From Anaerolineae bacterium (GTDB taxonomy: Bacteria; Chloroflexota; Anaerolineae; Aggregatilineales; Phototrophicaceae): DNA of 7,533 nucleotides. How positions within the stretch are numbered: position 1 is the stretch's first letter; the number at the start of each line of letters is the position of its first letter. The notes beneath the pieces were generated by a model. That model saw nothing but the letters and a program-made list of their open reading frames with translations. It did not search any database and was not told the origin of the DNA. Shown here piece after piece: positions 1-5,515 of the stretch. A program made the translations under genes and the position numbers. The DNA lies in NCBI GenBank assembly GCA_028284565.1, contig JANQRM010000502.1, positions 1 to 7,533 on the forward strand, written 5' to 3'.

Positions 1-1
1 T

Positions 2-121
2 CGCATCACAGACATTCACCCACACATTGATGCTCTGGAACATCGTCTGGGAGAGTTGCGTTTCCCAAAAGTTATCGACCCATGGCTTAATCATGAACTG
101 GCTATCCATCTACATCCTTGA
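2..121 (+). CDS. C-terminal fragment of an unrecognised protein (5' end outside window)
   Basis: Reading from base 2, the frame stays open for 39 codons and ends at TGA 119-121. The peptide is rich in Asp, Glu, His, Leu and Pro (for example DALEHRLGELRFPKVIDPWL) and looks like the ordinary soluble end of a protein. No family is recognised from so short a piece. Frame 1 closes at base 30. Frame 3 stays open longer, but its composition (many Cys, Ser, Trp and Met, no recognisable motif) is less protein-like. The gene points toward the amidohydrolase cluster but is separated from it by about 195 bases, so it probably belongs to a different transcription unit. The assignment rests on composition alone. 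Confidence 0.45.
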   Translation, partial: RITDIHPHIDALEHRLGELRFPKVIDPWLNHELAIHLHP

Positions 122-316
122 AATGATTGTAACGAAAATTGATGCACATGGGAAACAAAAAGATCTTTTCTGCTGTTATCTCACTTCACATCTTTGGATG
201 CTATCTCTCTCATCACGCAGTAGGCGTTCTTACCCATCTTTAAGAGGATGCCCTAGCGATTTTTTACGCATCCCACTACACTACATGCGTTGTCGATTCC
301 AAAAAAGTGACCAATT
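122..316. other. Intergenic stretch, no gene seen
   Basis: About 195 bases lie between the end of the partial gene and the amidohydrolase start. I see no RNA gene and no convincing coding frame. There is a perfect 12-base palindrome (158-169, AAAAGATCTTTT) and a loose inverted repeat, GGATGC/GCATCC (246-251 and 268-273). Neither is backed by a T-tract or promoter-like spacing. A promoter for the downstream cluster would be expected here, but no -35/-10 pair stands out. Confidence 0.5.
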
Positions 317-1570
317 ATGAGCCATCTCCTCATTCATAATGGACAGATTCTTGACGGGACAGGTGAGCCACCCATTGAGGATGGTGGTGTGCTGATTCAG
401 GACAACCGTATTGTCGCGGTGGGCAATGTCGCTGATATTACCATGCCCAGCAAAGACATCCCGACAATTGATGCACAGGGCGGGACGATACTACCCGGGC
501 TGATTGATACCCACGTCCATCTCATGTTTGAATTGGGACCTGTCGGTCAACGTCTGACCACACCCTTCTCTCTCAATTTCTACAAAGCGATTCACTATCT
601 CCGTCGAACCCTTCATGCTGGAATCACGGGGGTTCGAGACGCTGGAGGAGCTGACTTTGGTGTGAAACAAGCCGTCGAGTTGGGCTATATTGACGGACCC
701 CGGATGCAAATCAGCATCTCGCCTTTAGGTATCACGGGCGGACACACGGATGGCTGGAATCTATCGGGCATCACGACCAGTTTATTTCCGTCGTATCCGG
801 GCAATCCCAATGGAATTTGTGATGGTGTCGAAGAAGTCCGCAAGAAAGTCCGCGAAGTCCTGCGGGCTGGGGCAGATGTCATCAAAATCTGTTCGACAGG
901 GGGTGTGATGAGTCCCACTGACCATCCCGAATTTACCCAATTCAGCATGGACGAACTCCGCGTGATTGTGGAAGAAGGGCGTTTCCGTCGCGGAGTCAAA
1001 GTTATGTCTCACGCACAGGGTACAGAAGGCATCAAGAACGCCATATTAGCGGGGGTGCATTCCATCGAGCATGGCATCTACCTAGATGATGAAGTCATCG
1101 ACCTCATGCTTGAACATGGCACATTTCTTGTCCCCACCTTACTCGCGCCCGTTTACGTCATTGAAGCGGGCGAAGCACAGGGTATGCCAGAATATGGCTT
1201 GCGGAAAGCGCGAGAAGTCTTCGATGCTCATCAAGAAAGCATTGCCAAAGCCTATTCTGCGGGAGTCAAAATTGCGATGGGTACGGACGCAGGCGTGATG
1301 CCACATGGCACGAATCTCCGTGAACTTGGATTGATGGCAGATGTGGGGATGTCGCCTATGGAAGTCATCGAAGCGACCACACGCATCGCCGCCGAATGCT
1401 TGGGCTGGGATGACCAACTCGGCACACTAGAAGCAGATAAGCTCGCCGATGTTGTGGTAACCAAAATCGACCCTTTAAACGACATCCACGCCATGGCAGA
1501 TAATGACAACATCACCGTCGTTATTAAAGAGGGCAAGCTCATCAAAGATAGTCGAGAGTTGGCGAGATAA
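317..1570 (+). CDS. Metal-dependent amidohydrolase (imidazolonepropionase / Xaa-Pro dipeptidase-like)
   Basis: This is a 417-residue cytosolic hydrolase of the amidohydrolase superfamily, in the imidazolonepropionase-like group (COG1228). Members cleave amide bonds in small cyclic or N-acylated substrates, including dipeptides. The hallmarks are in order: HxH metal ligands H66/H68 in 'DTHVHL', 'GVRDAGG' around 105-111, 'GGHTDG' (H143), a candidate carboxylated bridging Lys190 in 'VIKICSTGGV', H232 in 'SHAQG', H252 in 'SIEHG', and Asp324 in 'MGTDAG'. The N-terminal 60 residues and C-terminal 'LADVVV' segment form the usual beta-sandwich flanks. Length is normal for the family and no signal peptide is seen. 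The ATG at 317 gives the expected N-terminus (LLIHNGQILDGTG) but has no strong ribosome site. It is first of a three-gene cluster. Substrate cannot be read from sequence; Xaa-Pro/Xaa-Arg dipeptidase-type activity is the nearest guess. Confidence 0.93.
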   Translation: MSHLLIHNGQILDGTGEPPIEDGGVLIQDNRIVAVGNVADITMPSKDIPTIDAQGGTILPGLIDTHVHLMFELGPVGQRLTTPFSLNFYKAIHYLRRTLHAGITGVRDAGGADFGVKQAVELGYIDGPRMQISISPLGITGGHTDGWNLSGITTSLFPSYPGNPNGICDGVEEVRKKVREVLRAGADVIKICSTGGVMSPTDHPEFTQFSMDELRVIVEEGRFRRGVKVMSHAQGTEGIKNAILAGVHSIEHGIYLDDEVIDLMLEHGTFLVPTLLAPVYVIEAGEAQGMPEYGLRKAREVFDAHQESIAKAYSAGVKIAMGTDAGVMPHGTNLRELGLMADVGMSPMEVIEATTRIAAECLGWDDQLGTLEADKLADVVVTKIDPLNDIHAMADNDNITVVIKEGKLIKDSRELAR

Positions 1571-1573
1571 AGC

Positions 1574-2257
1574 GTGGATATTCAGTGGGACGATTACATC
1601 GCAGGGGGCTACATCCTGACTCATGGGATGGTGCGCCCCTCATGGATGGACCCGCATCTGATTCCCGACCATTATCTGAGTTTGTCGGGGTGCATCAGCG
1701 ACCGCTTGCCCATTGCCACGGCTTGGCACGACGAGATTCCCGATGAAGCACGCAATTTAGGTATGACACAGGACGAATGGTCCCGCTACAAAGCATGGTC
1801 ACATCACCAACTTGGCAAACAAGTCGGCTATCCTGATACCTTCTATACACTCGATACCGCCCAATACATCCAACAATGCTATTTAGCCGATTCATTGTCC
1901 GTCCTAATCGGAGTAGCCCTTCATCACACGCGCGTCGATGGCTTTTTGCTTCAACATGCGGAGACGGGTAGGGCATATGGTGTGTATCATGGATTACAAC
2001 AAGGTCAAACTCTCATAGAAGGTGGGGTCGCACAGGGTTTTGATATTCTGGGCTATGGCAACGGAATTAACCACTCATGGTTATGCTATAGTTTAGAGAC
2101 TCGTGTCAAAGACCGTTTCAATATCACGCCGAACGAACTCGGACTCATCGCCAACGCTGACGATGCCAACTGCGTCCGCAAATTCGCCCGACAAGAAGAA
2201 CCCGGCTGGCATTGGGAAGCATGGTTGATTGTGTATTATGCAGAGGAAAATGACTAA
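1574..2257 (+). CDS. Uncharacterised 227-residue protein, GTG start
   Basis: I do not recognise this family. The protein is soluble, with no signal peptide or membrane segment, and is aromatic-rich, with nine Trp and many His and Tyr. Distinctive stretches are 'HGMVRPSWMD' (17-26), 'IGVALHHTRVDGFLLQHAE' (112-130), 'GFDILGYGNGINHSWLCYSLE' split around 155-175, and a Trp-rich end 'PGWHWEAWLIVYY' (210-222). Paired His and conserved-looking Asp/Glu could suit metal or ligand binding, but that is speculation. It starts 3 nt after the amidohydrolase stop and ends 2 nt before the acetyltransferase start, so co-transcription is very likely. The GTG at 1574 is the first start after the stop at 1568-1570; the next candidate is the ATG at 1628, giving a protein 18 residues shorter. 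The gene shares its reading frame with the upstream amidohydrolase, separated by a single TAA. Confidence 0.8.
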   Translation: MDIQWDDYIAGGYILTHGMVRPSWMDPHLIPDHYLSLSGCISDRLPIATAWHDEIPDEARNLGMTQDEWSRYKAWSHHQLGKQVGYPDTFYTLDTAQYIQQCYLADSLSVLIGVALHHTRVDGFLLQHAETGRAYGVYHGLQQGQTLIEGGVAQGFDILGYGNGINHSWLCYSLETRVKDRFNITPNELGLIANADDANCVRKFARQEEPGWHWEAWLIVYYAEEND

Positions 2258-2259
2258 CG

Positions 2260-2664
2260 ATGTCTATTCATATTGAACTCACAGACAAGCTCGACGCACT
2301 TGTTTTACAACGTCTCTTCCAACAGACGGATTGGGCGCAAAATCGTTCAGAAGCCACCTTACACACCCTGATTCAAAATTCAGATGTCCAAGTGTGTGCA
2401 TGGGATGGCGACTTGTTGATTGGCTATGCGCGTGTGATTACGGATGATGTCACCCGCGCCTTTATTGAGGATGTTGTCGTTGATGCTGATTATCGCGGGG
2501 AGGGAGTTGGTACGCAGATGCTGACCATCTTGCTCCAACGCCTTGCTGATGTAGAGGAAATTGTGCTGTGTTGCGAACCTAACCTTATTCCCTATTATGA
2601 ACGCTTGGGCTTTACACCCAAAACCATCCCACACCTCGCCCGTCTGCGTGTGGAGACTGCATGA
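2260..2664 (+). CDS. GNAT-family N-acetyltransferase
   Basis: This 134-residue protein has the fold signature of the GNAT superfamily, which transfers acetyl from acetyl-CoA to an amine. Motif A is clear: a beta strand 'IEDVVVDADY' (69-78) followed by the acetyl-CoA pyrophosphate loop RGEGVGT (79-85) and a helix 'QMLTILLQRL'. Motif B includes 'VLCCEPNLIPYYERLGF' (102-118), with the family-typical Tyr-x-x-x-GF end. 'LIGYARVITDD' (53-63) fits strand 3-4. Length is about normal for a minimal single-domain member. It begins 2 nt after the preceding stop; a purine-rich AGAGGA lies about 12 nt upstream, slightly far for a ribosome site. Its place behind an amidohydrolase suggests small-molecule amine or amino-acid derivative chemistry, but the substrate is unknown. 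Confidence 0.92.
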   Translation: MSIHIELTDKLDALVLQRLFQQTDWAQNRSEATLHTLIQNSDVQVCAWDGDLLIGYARVITDDVTRAFIEDVVVDADYRGEGVGTQMLTILLQRLADVEEIVLCCEPNLIPYYERLGFTPKTIPHLARLRVETA

Positions 2665-2721
2665 ATGGCGACACATATTCAGATCAACAAGATTACTATT
2701 CTTCCGATATTGCGAACTCTC

Positions 2722-2749
2722 GTAAGGGCGTATAGCTGTACGTCCCTAC
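2722..2749. repeat. Imperfect palindrome GTAAGGGCGTA-N6-TACGTCCCTAC
   Basis: Two 11-base arms (2722-2732 and 2739-2749) are inverted copies, matching at 9 of 11 positions with one further G·U-type pair, around a 6-base loop. It sits in the 129-bp gap between the acetyltransferase and trmO. The form resembles the short dispersed 'GTAGGGGCGTA...TACGCCCCTAC' palindromes I recall from Chloroflexota and cyanobacterial genomes. No T-tract follows, so it is not an obvious intrinsic terminator. Only one copy is present in this window, so its repetitive nature is inferred. Confidence 0.6.
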
Positions 2750-2793
2750 ACAAATACAAAATAGATTAAATCAACCATCCGAAAGAGACGACC

Positions 2794-3252
2794 ATGCAAT
2801 CCATCAACCTCCAACCCATTGGAATCGTCCACTCACCGGTCACCGATGCTGTCGATGAAGACTGGGGCAAGGTCATTTCCGAGATTCATGTGGAAGAGTC
2901 CCTCGCAAATGGACTGAATGGGTTAGAGGACTGGTCGCATGTTATCGTGATTTTCCTCATGCACGAGACCGAATTCGTCGTAGATGAACACCTCACTCGT
3001 CGTCCGCGCAATTTAGCCGACATGCCAGAGATTGGGATATTCGCTCAACGGGCGCGCCACCGTCCCAACCAAATCGGCATCACCGCTGTGAAAGTGGTCG
3101 AAGTCGAAGGCAATATCGTCCGTGTCAAGGGACTCGATGCCATCCACGACACACCTGTCCTCGACATCAAACCCTACGCTCCCGTCTACGATGGGGTTCA
3201 AAACCCACTCGTCCCCGGTTGGTTCATTCGGCTGATGCAGGGCTATTTTTAA
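2794..3252 (+). CDS. trmO: TrmO/TsaA-family tRNA (adenine37-N6)-methyltransferase, single-domain form
   Basis: This 152-residue protein belongs to the TsaA/UPF0066 family. The characterised E. coli member, TrmO, uses S-adenosylmethionine to methylate N6 of t6A37 in tRNA, fine-tuning decoding. Family blocks are visible in order: 'LQPIGIVHSP' (6-15), 'GLEDWSHVIVIFLMH' (43-57), a 'RPRNLADMPEIGIFAQRARHRPNQIG' region (70-95) with the hallmark FAxRxxxRPNxIG, and 'VKGLDAIHDTPVLDIKPYAP' (111-130). E. coli TrmO is longer because of a C-terminal domain; this protein stops after the core, as many archaeal and bacterial homologues do. The ATG at 2794 has an upstream GAAAGAGA purine run about 9 nt away. 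The gene is 129 bp behind the acetyltransferase and converges with the next gene. Tail-less members may have other substrates, so the exact tRNA reaction is less certain than the family. Confidence 0.88.
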   Translation: MQSINLQPIGIVHSPVTDAVDEDWGKVISEIHVEESLANGLNGLEDWSHVIVIFLMHETEFVVDEHLTRRPRNLADMPEIGIFAQRARHRPNQIGITAVKVVEVEGNIVRVKGLDAIHDTPVLDIKPYAPVYDGVQNPLVPGWFIRLMQGYF

Positions 3253-3259
3253 GAGCTAA

Positions 3260-4111
3260 TCATTCTGTATCAAGAGACCATACACGAATGTCATCAAACC
3301 ATATTTCTTCGGTAAGCCAAGTAAATAAACCTATGCCTCTCATACAATCCTCGACTTCTATCTCAACCATATGTTCTGTATCTTGTTGTATTCCTATGAG
3401 ATCATCGGTTTTTATCATTCTAATGAAATGCCATTCACCTTCTCTATGAATAATCTGGCTAGAACTCCCTAGATAGAAGTCAGTCGAGCTTCCTGGCATT
3501 AGGGTCATTCCCATAAAATCAGGATCGGAATATATGGTATACCAACGTCTACTATCTCGGATTCCACAAAAATCAAGATTCCATACTCCACCACTACCAC
3601 TTCCCCACTCAATGGCTACAAAACTTAATTCAATCATGTAGTTATCTAAATCTTCTGAAAGTGTCAAAAATGCCCGTGTAGTACCCAATGCTCTCCATAC
3701 TTTGTTTCCTGTACCATCATCAATGATACTCCAGTGAGAATCATGTTCCCAATCATCAATTTTTCTATCTTCAAAATTTTCAACAGATATTAACTGATCT
3801 GGAGGTACTTCCGTATTTGTGGGTTTAGGTTGCACTGATGGTCTGGGTGTATAACTTGGTGTCGGGCTTATATTGGGTGTATTAGTCGGTGTTGGCGTGG
3901 GGGATATGCTGGGTGTGGGTGTAATAGATATCGTGGGCGAAGGAGAAGAGGCATCCACTTGAGCAACAGCTATGTTTGGGGTCTTCGTTGGTAATGGACT
4001 ATTGTCACTGCCTAAACCAAGAATATCTGGATTCTGTATCAATCCGCCGATTATCGCCGCGACAATGGGGATGAGAATTGCACCTACCAGAAATTCTGTT
4101 TCTTCCACCAC
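3260..4111 (-). CDS. Membrane-anchored Pro/Thr-linker protein with beta-sandwich-like C-terminal domain (probably the detached half of the TIR protein)
   Basis: The frame encodes 283 residues if started at the GTG at 4111. Residues 8-26 (LVGAILIPIVAAIIGGLI) form one membrane segment. A Pro/Thr/Ser-rich linker follows (about 56-103, with 'TPTPSISPTPTPTNTP'), then a globular region 107-283 rich in Trp, Asp and Gly. That region begins 'SVENFEDRKIDDWE' and ends 'EEIWFDDIRVW', the pattern of a LamG/concanavalin-like or DUF1080-like beta sandwich, which often binds sugars. Topology is probably linker and sandwich outside the cell. No good ribosome site precedes the GTG, and the eight residues before the membrane helix (VVEETEFL) look unlike a real N-terminus. 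The start also lies 28 nt inside the TIR gene. This suggests the frame is normally read as a continuation of the TIR protein. The region is AT-rich relative to its neighbours. Confidence 0.75.
   Translation of the reverse strand: MVEETEFLVGAILIPIVAAIIGGLIQNPDILGLGSDNSPLPTKTPNIAVAQVDASSPSPTISITPTPSISPTPTPTNTPNISPTPSYTPRPSVQPKPTNTEVPPDQLISVENFEDRKIDDWEHDSHWSIIDDGTGNKVWRALGTTRAFLTLSEDLDNYMIELSFVAIEWGSGSGGVWNLDFCGIRDSRRWYTIYSDPDFMGMTLMPGSSTDFYLGSSSQIIHREGEWHFIRMIKTDDLIGIQQDTEHMVEIEVEDCMRGIGLFTWLTEEIWFDDIRVWSLDTE
3840..3945 (-). repeat. Low-complexity DNA coding the Pro/Thr linker of the TIR-locus protein
   Basis: Degenerate GGTGTNGG-type units on the plus strand (ACxCCx codons on the coding strand) encode the alternating Thr-Pro/Ser-Pro linker. 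The repeat is imperfect and reflects protein composition rather than a mobile repeat. Such tracts are prone to slippage and to misassembly. Confidence 0.6.
4084..4111 (-). other. Overlap / probable frame break between TIR and membrane-linker frames
   Basis: The TIR frame ends TTC TGG TAG (Phe-Trp-stop, 4092-4084). The -1 frame reads CTG GTA GGT GCA, giving Leu-Val-Gly-Ala, at the same place. Adding a single G to the GG at 4088-4087 gives TTC TGG GTA GGT GCA, so KKQNFW would run directly into VGAILIPIVAAIIGG, a natural cytoplasmic-anchor-to-membrane junction. The fused product would be 472 residues. No canonical X-XXY-YYZ slippery heptamer is in frame here, so programmed -1 shifting is not obviously supported. 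Alternatives are a natural indel, a sequencing error in a short G run, or true overlapping genes with translational coupling. Confidence 0.7.
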
Positions 4112-4677
4112 GGTTTCTCAGCTTTATTCTGATGTTGCTCACGTTCTATCTGAGGAGCAACTAACGTGGGTGTGTCTACTTCGGGTGCGTTCTCTGGGCG
4201 CGGTTTTTCTTCTATGGTTCCGGGTTTTGGTGTCCGAGGTTTCCATAAGGGCTTAGGACGTTTTTCAGGGGTCAGTTCTGCCTGCTTGTTAATTGAGCGA
4301 TACAAATCAGTCAAGCCATCGGCATCCACACCCTGACTCATGTTTATGTAGTGAATTTCGCCCAATTCGTCATTCAATTTGGTACGATCACGGGCTTGAA
4401 CTGTAATGATCCGTTTTTGTAATCTCCTTGCTTCTTCAAACTCTGCTTGGCAATATTTCGACTTTACCGACTCATTTGATAACACATAGAGGAAGATGTC
4501 TCGTTCAGCAATTTGGTCAAGGATTTCTTCCCACCAAATGTCCCCGCCATGAAGTGAATCATCATACCAAATAGTATCATGTCCATACATGCGTCTTAGC
4601 TTTGCAGCAAGAGCCTCGACAAACTTCTTGTCGACTCGACTATATGAGACAAAAATTCGTGCCATGATGGGATTCAC
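4084..4677 (-). CDS. TIR-domain protein (TIR_2-like), likely immune or NAD-cleaving effector
   Basis: This 197-residue protein opens with a bacterial TIR domain: 'ARIFVSYSRVDKKFVEAL' (6-23), a BB-loop-like region 'TIWYDDSLHGGDIWWEEI' (35-52), 'AERDIFLYVLSNESVKSKY' (57-75), and 'CQAEFEEARRLQKRIITV' (76-93). Bacterial TIR domains often hydrolyse NAD+ and act in antiphage defence. Glu79 in 'YCQAEF' aligns by eye with the catalytic Glu of TIR NADases, after the WxxKE pattern of SARM1. After about residue 132 comes a Pro/Lys-rich tail and a basic-aromatic end, 'KPWWKKQNFW', the sort of sequence found just inside a membrane helix. The stop falls there, and the helix continues in the -1 frame. Start could be M1 (4677) or M5 (4665, giving the familiar MARIFVSYS start); neither has a clear ribosome site. 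A promoter lies just upstream. NADase activity is inferred, not shown. Confidence 0.88.
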   Translation of the reverse strand: MNPIMARIFVSYSRVDKKFVEALAAKLRRMYGHDTIWYDDSLHGGDIWWEEILDQIAERDIFLYVLSNESVKSKYCQAEFEEARRLQKRIITVQARDRTKLNDELGEIHYINMSQGVDADGLTDLYRSINKQAELTPEKRPKPLWKPRTPKPGTIEEKPRPENAPEVDTPTLVAPQIEREQHQNKAEKPWWKKQNFW

Positions 4678-4701
4678 TTTGATTCTGGTAGCACATGACA
4701 G

Positions 4702-4730
4702 ATTATCTCATGTAATAACTCAGATAACAA
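4702..4730 (-). promoter_or_regulatory. Sigma70-like promoter of the TIR locus
   Basis: On the minus strand, TTGTTA (4730-4725; 4/6 to TTGACA) is followed by a 17-base spacer and GATAAT (4707-4702; 5/6 to TATAAT). Transcription would begin near 4695, giving a very short leader of about 17 nt to the ATG at 4677 or about 30 nt to the ATG at 4665. Spacing and position are ideal, which supports the TIR gene having its own transcription start independent of ndk. Confidence 0.6.
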
Positions 4731-4896
4731 ACAACCGTTGCTAATTTGAAGCTCTAGTGAATTTAAGGAAGGATAGAAAAGCTCGAATTTATGAATGATT
4801 TAGATAAAAGAAGATTGGTTATCCAGCAAGGGCAACTGAGCCGAGGATGGTACAATCACCCTTACTGACTTATGTTGTTTCTTGGTATCGAGGGAA
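4731..4896. other. Intergenic remainder between ndk and the TIR promoter
   Basis: This AT-rich gap follows the ndk stop. I find no clean hairpin with a T-tract, so the ndk terminator is not located. A 25-codon plus-strand frame (4791-4868) starts with ATG but has no ribosome site at usable distance (the AAGGAAGGA is about 17 nt away), and is not called as a gene. Confidence 0.4.
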
Positions 4897-5346
4897 TTAC
4901 TCAAAAATCCACTTGTCGGTATCACGTCCCCAGCTGACCAATTCGGCATCGGTGAAGAAGTTGGCGGTTTCGATTTCACCATTCTCCACACTATCCGACC
5001 CATGCACGAGGTTGCGTCCAATCTCCAAGCCCAAATCCCCACGGATAGTTCCGGCGGCGGATTCGCTGGGTTTGGTTGCGCCAATGGTATTGCGGGCGGC
5101 TTGAATGGCATCTGTTCCTTCGAGAGTCATCACCACCACAGGACCGGAGACGATGTAGTTGACGAGGTCGGCGAAGAAGGGGCGTTCCCGATGCACATCA
5201 TAATGCTTCTCGGCGAGTTCGCGCGTCATCTGGATAAATTTCATGCCGATAATGCGTAAGCCACGCGACTCAAAGCGTTTGATAATTTCGCCCGTAAGAC
5301 CGCGTTGCACGGCATCCGGTTTGACGATAATCAGTGTTTTTTCCAC
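4897..5346 (-). CDS. ndk: Nucleoside diphosphate kinase
   Basis: This 149-residue cytosolic enzyme transfers the gamma-phosphate of ATP to NDPs through a phosphohistidine, keeping NTP and dNTP pools balanced. The family signature 'NLVHGSDSVE' (112-121) places the phosphorylated His at 115. Other conserved active-site residues are present: Lys9 in 'IVKPDAV', Tyr49 in 'HYDVH', Phe57 in 'RPFF', Arg85 in 'AARNTIG', Thr91 in 'ATKPSE', Arg102 in 'TIRGD' and Asn112. The C-terminal 'WIFE' is typical, and the length is that of a full bacterial Ndk. The start is GTG at 5346-5344, confirmed by the canonical MEKTLIIVKPDAVQRG start and an AAAGGA upstream. It lies behind the intrinsic terminator of the SH3b gene, so it probably has its own promoter. 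No missing residue is seen. Confidence 0.97.
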   Translation of the reverse strand: MEKTLIIVKPDAVQRGLTGEIIKRFESRGLRIIGMKFIQMTRELAEKHYDVHRERPFFADLVNYIVSGPVVVMTLEGTDAIQAARNTIGATKPSESAAGTIRGDLGLEIGRNLVHGSDSVENGEIETANFFTDAELVSWGRDTDKWIFE

Positions 5347-5356
5347 GAGAGGATTG

Positions 5357-5362
5357 TCCTTT
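5357..5362 (-). promoter_or_regulatory. Ribosome binding site of ndk
   Basis: AAAGGA on the minus strand lies 10 nt before the GTG at 5346-5344. It supports the unusual GTG start, together with the perfectly conserved N-terminus. Confidence 0.6.
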
Positions 5363-5387
5363 TTTGGGTGTAAAAGTTCCGCGCCAT

Positions 5388-5416
5388 ATCATACGAAACA
5401 TCCCCCGAAATGCTAG
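5388..5416 (-). promoter_or_regulatory. Possible ndk promoter (weak)
   Basis: TATGAT (5393-5388, 5/6 to consensus) is preceded at 17 bases by CTAGCA (3/6 to TTGACA). It lies between the upstream terminator and the ndk ribosome site, where a promoter is needed and would give a leader of about 35 nt. The -35 match is poor, so this is tentative. Confidence 0.3.
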
Positions 5417-5423
5417 TGGGAAT

Positions 5424-5453
5424 CAAAAAGGGCACCCCCGTTAGGAATGCCCT
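5424..5453 (-). terminator. Rho-independent terminator of the PPC/SH3b gene
   Basis: On the minus strand, AGGGCATTCC - TAACG - GGGGTGCCCT forms a 10-bp stem (two G·U pairs) with a 5-base loop, directly followed by a T run (5429-5425). It begins 62 bases after the stop of the SH3b gene at 5516, so it separates that gene from ndk. The plus-strand side lacks a T-tract, so it is not bidirectional. Confidence 0.8.
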
Positions 5454-5515
5454 CTTGATGCTTAACTTGTTGTGCATATGGATAGCTCATCACGTCCCAT
5501 GGGTCCGTCAGACCT

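Noticed and set aside
158..169. Perfect palindrome AAAAGATCTTTT
   Set aside because: It has no loop for a terminator and no promoter or regulator nearby to support an operator. It could be chance in AT-rich DNA.
246..273. Inverted repeat GGATGC...GCATCC
   Set aside because: It has 6-bp arms with a 16-base loop and no T-tract after the stem. Too weak to call a terminator.
27..320. 97-residue plus-strand open frame overlapping the amidohydrolase start
   Set aside because: Composition is rich in Cys, Ser, Trp and Met with no motif, it runs across the intergenic gap, and a more protein-like frame ends at 121 in the same bases.
3972..4256. 94-residue plus-strand frame across the TIR overlap
   Set aside because: It is antisense to two motif-supported frames and has no family features.
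4791..4868. 25-codon plus-strand frame (starts MNDLDKRRLV)
   Set aside because: The nearest ribosome-like AAGGAAGGA is about 17 nt from the ATG, there is no promoter pair, and no recognised family. It could be a remnant but is not supportable.
4882..5259. 125-residue plus-strand frame opposite ndk
   Set aside because: It is antisense to a fully conserved ndk and is a mirror frame of its codons.
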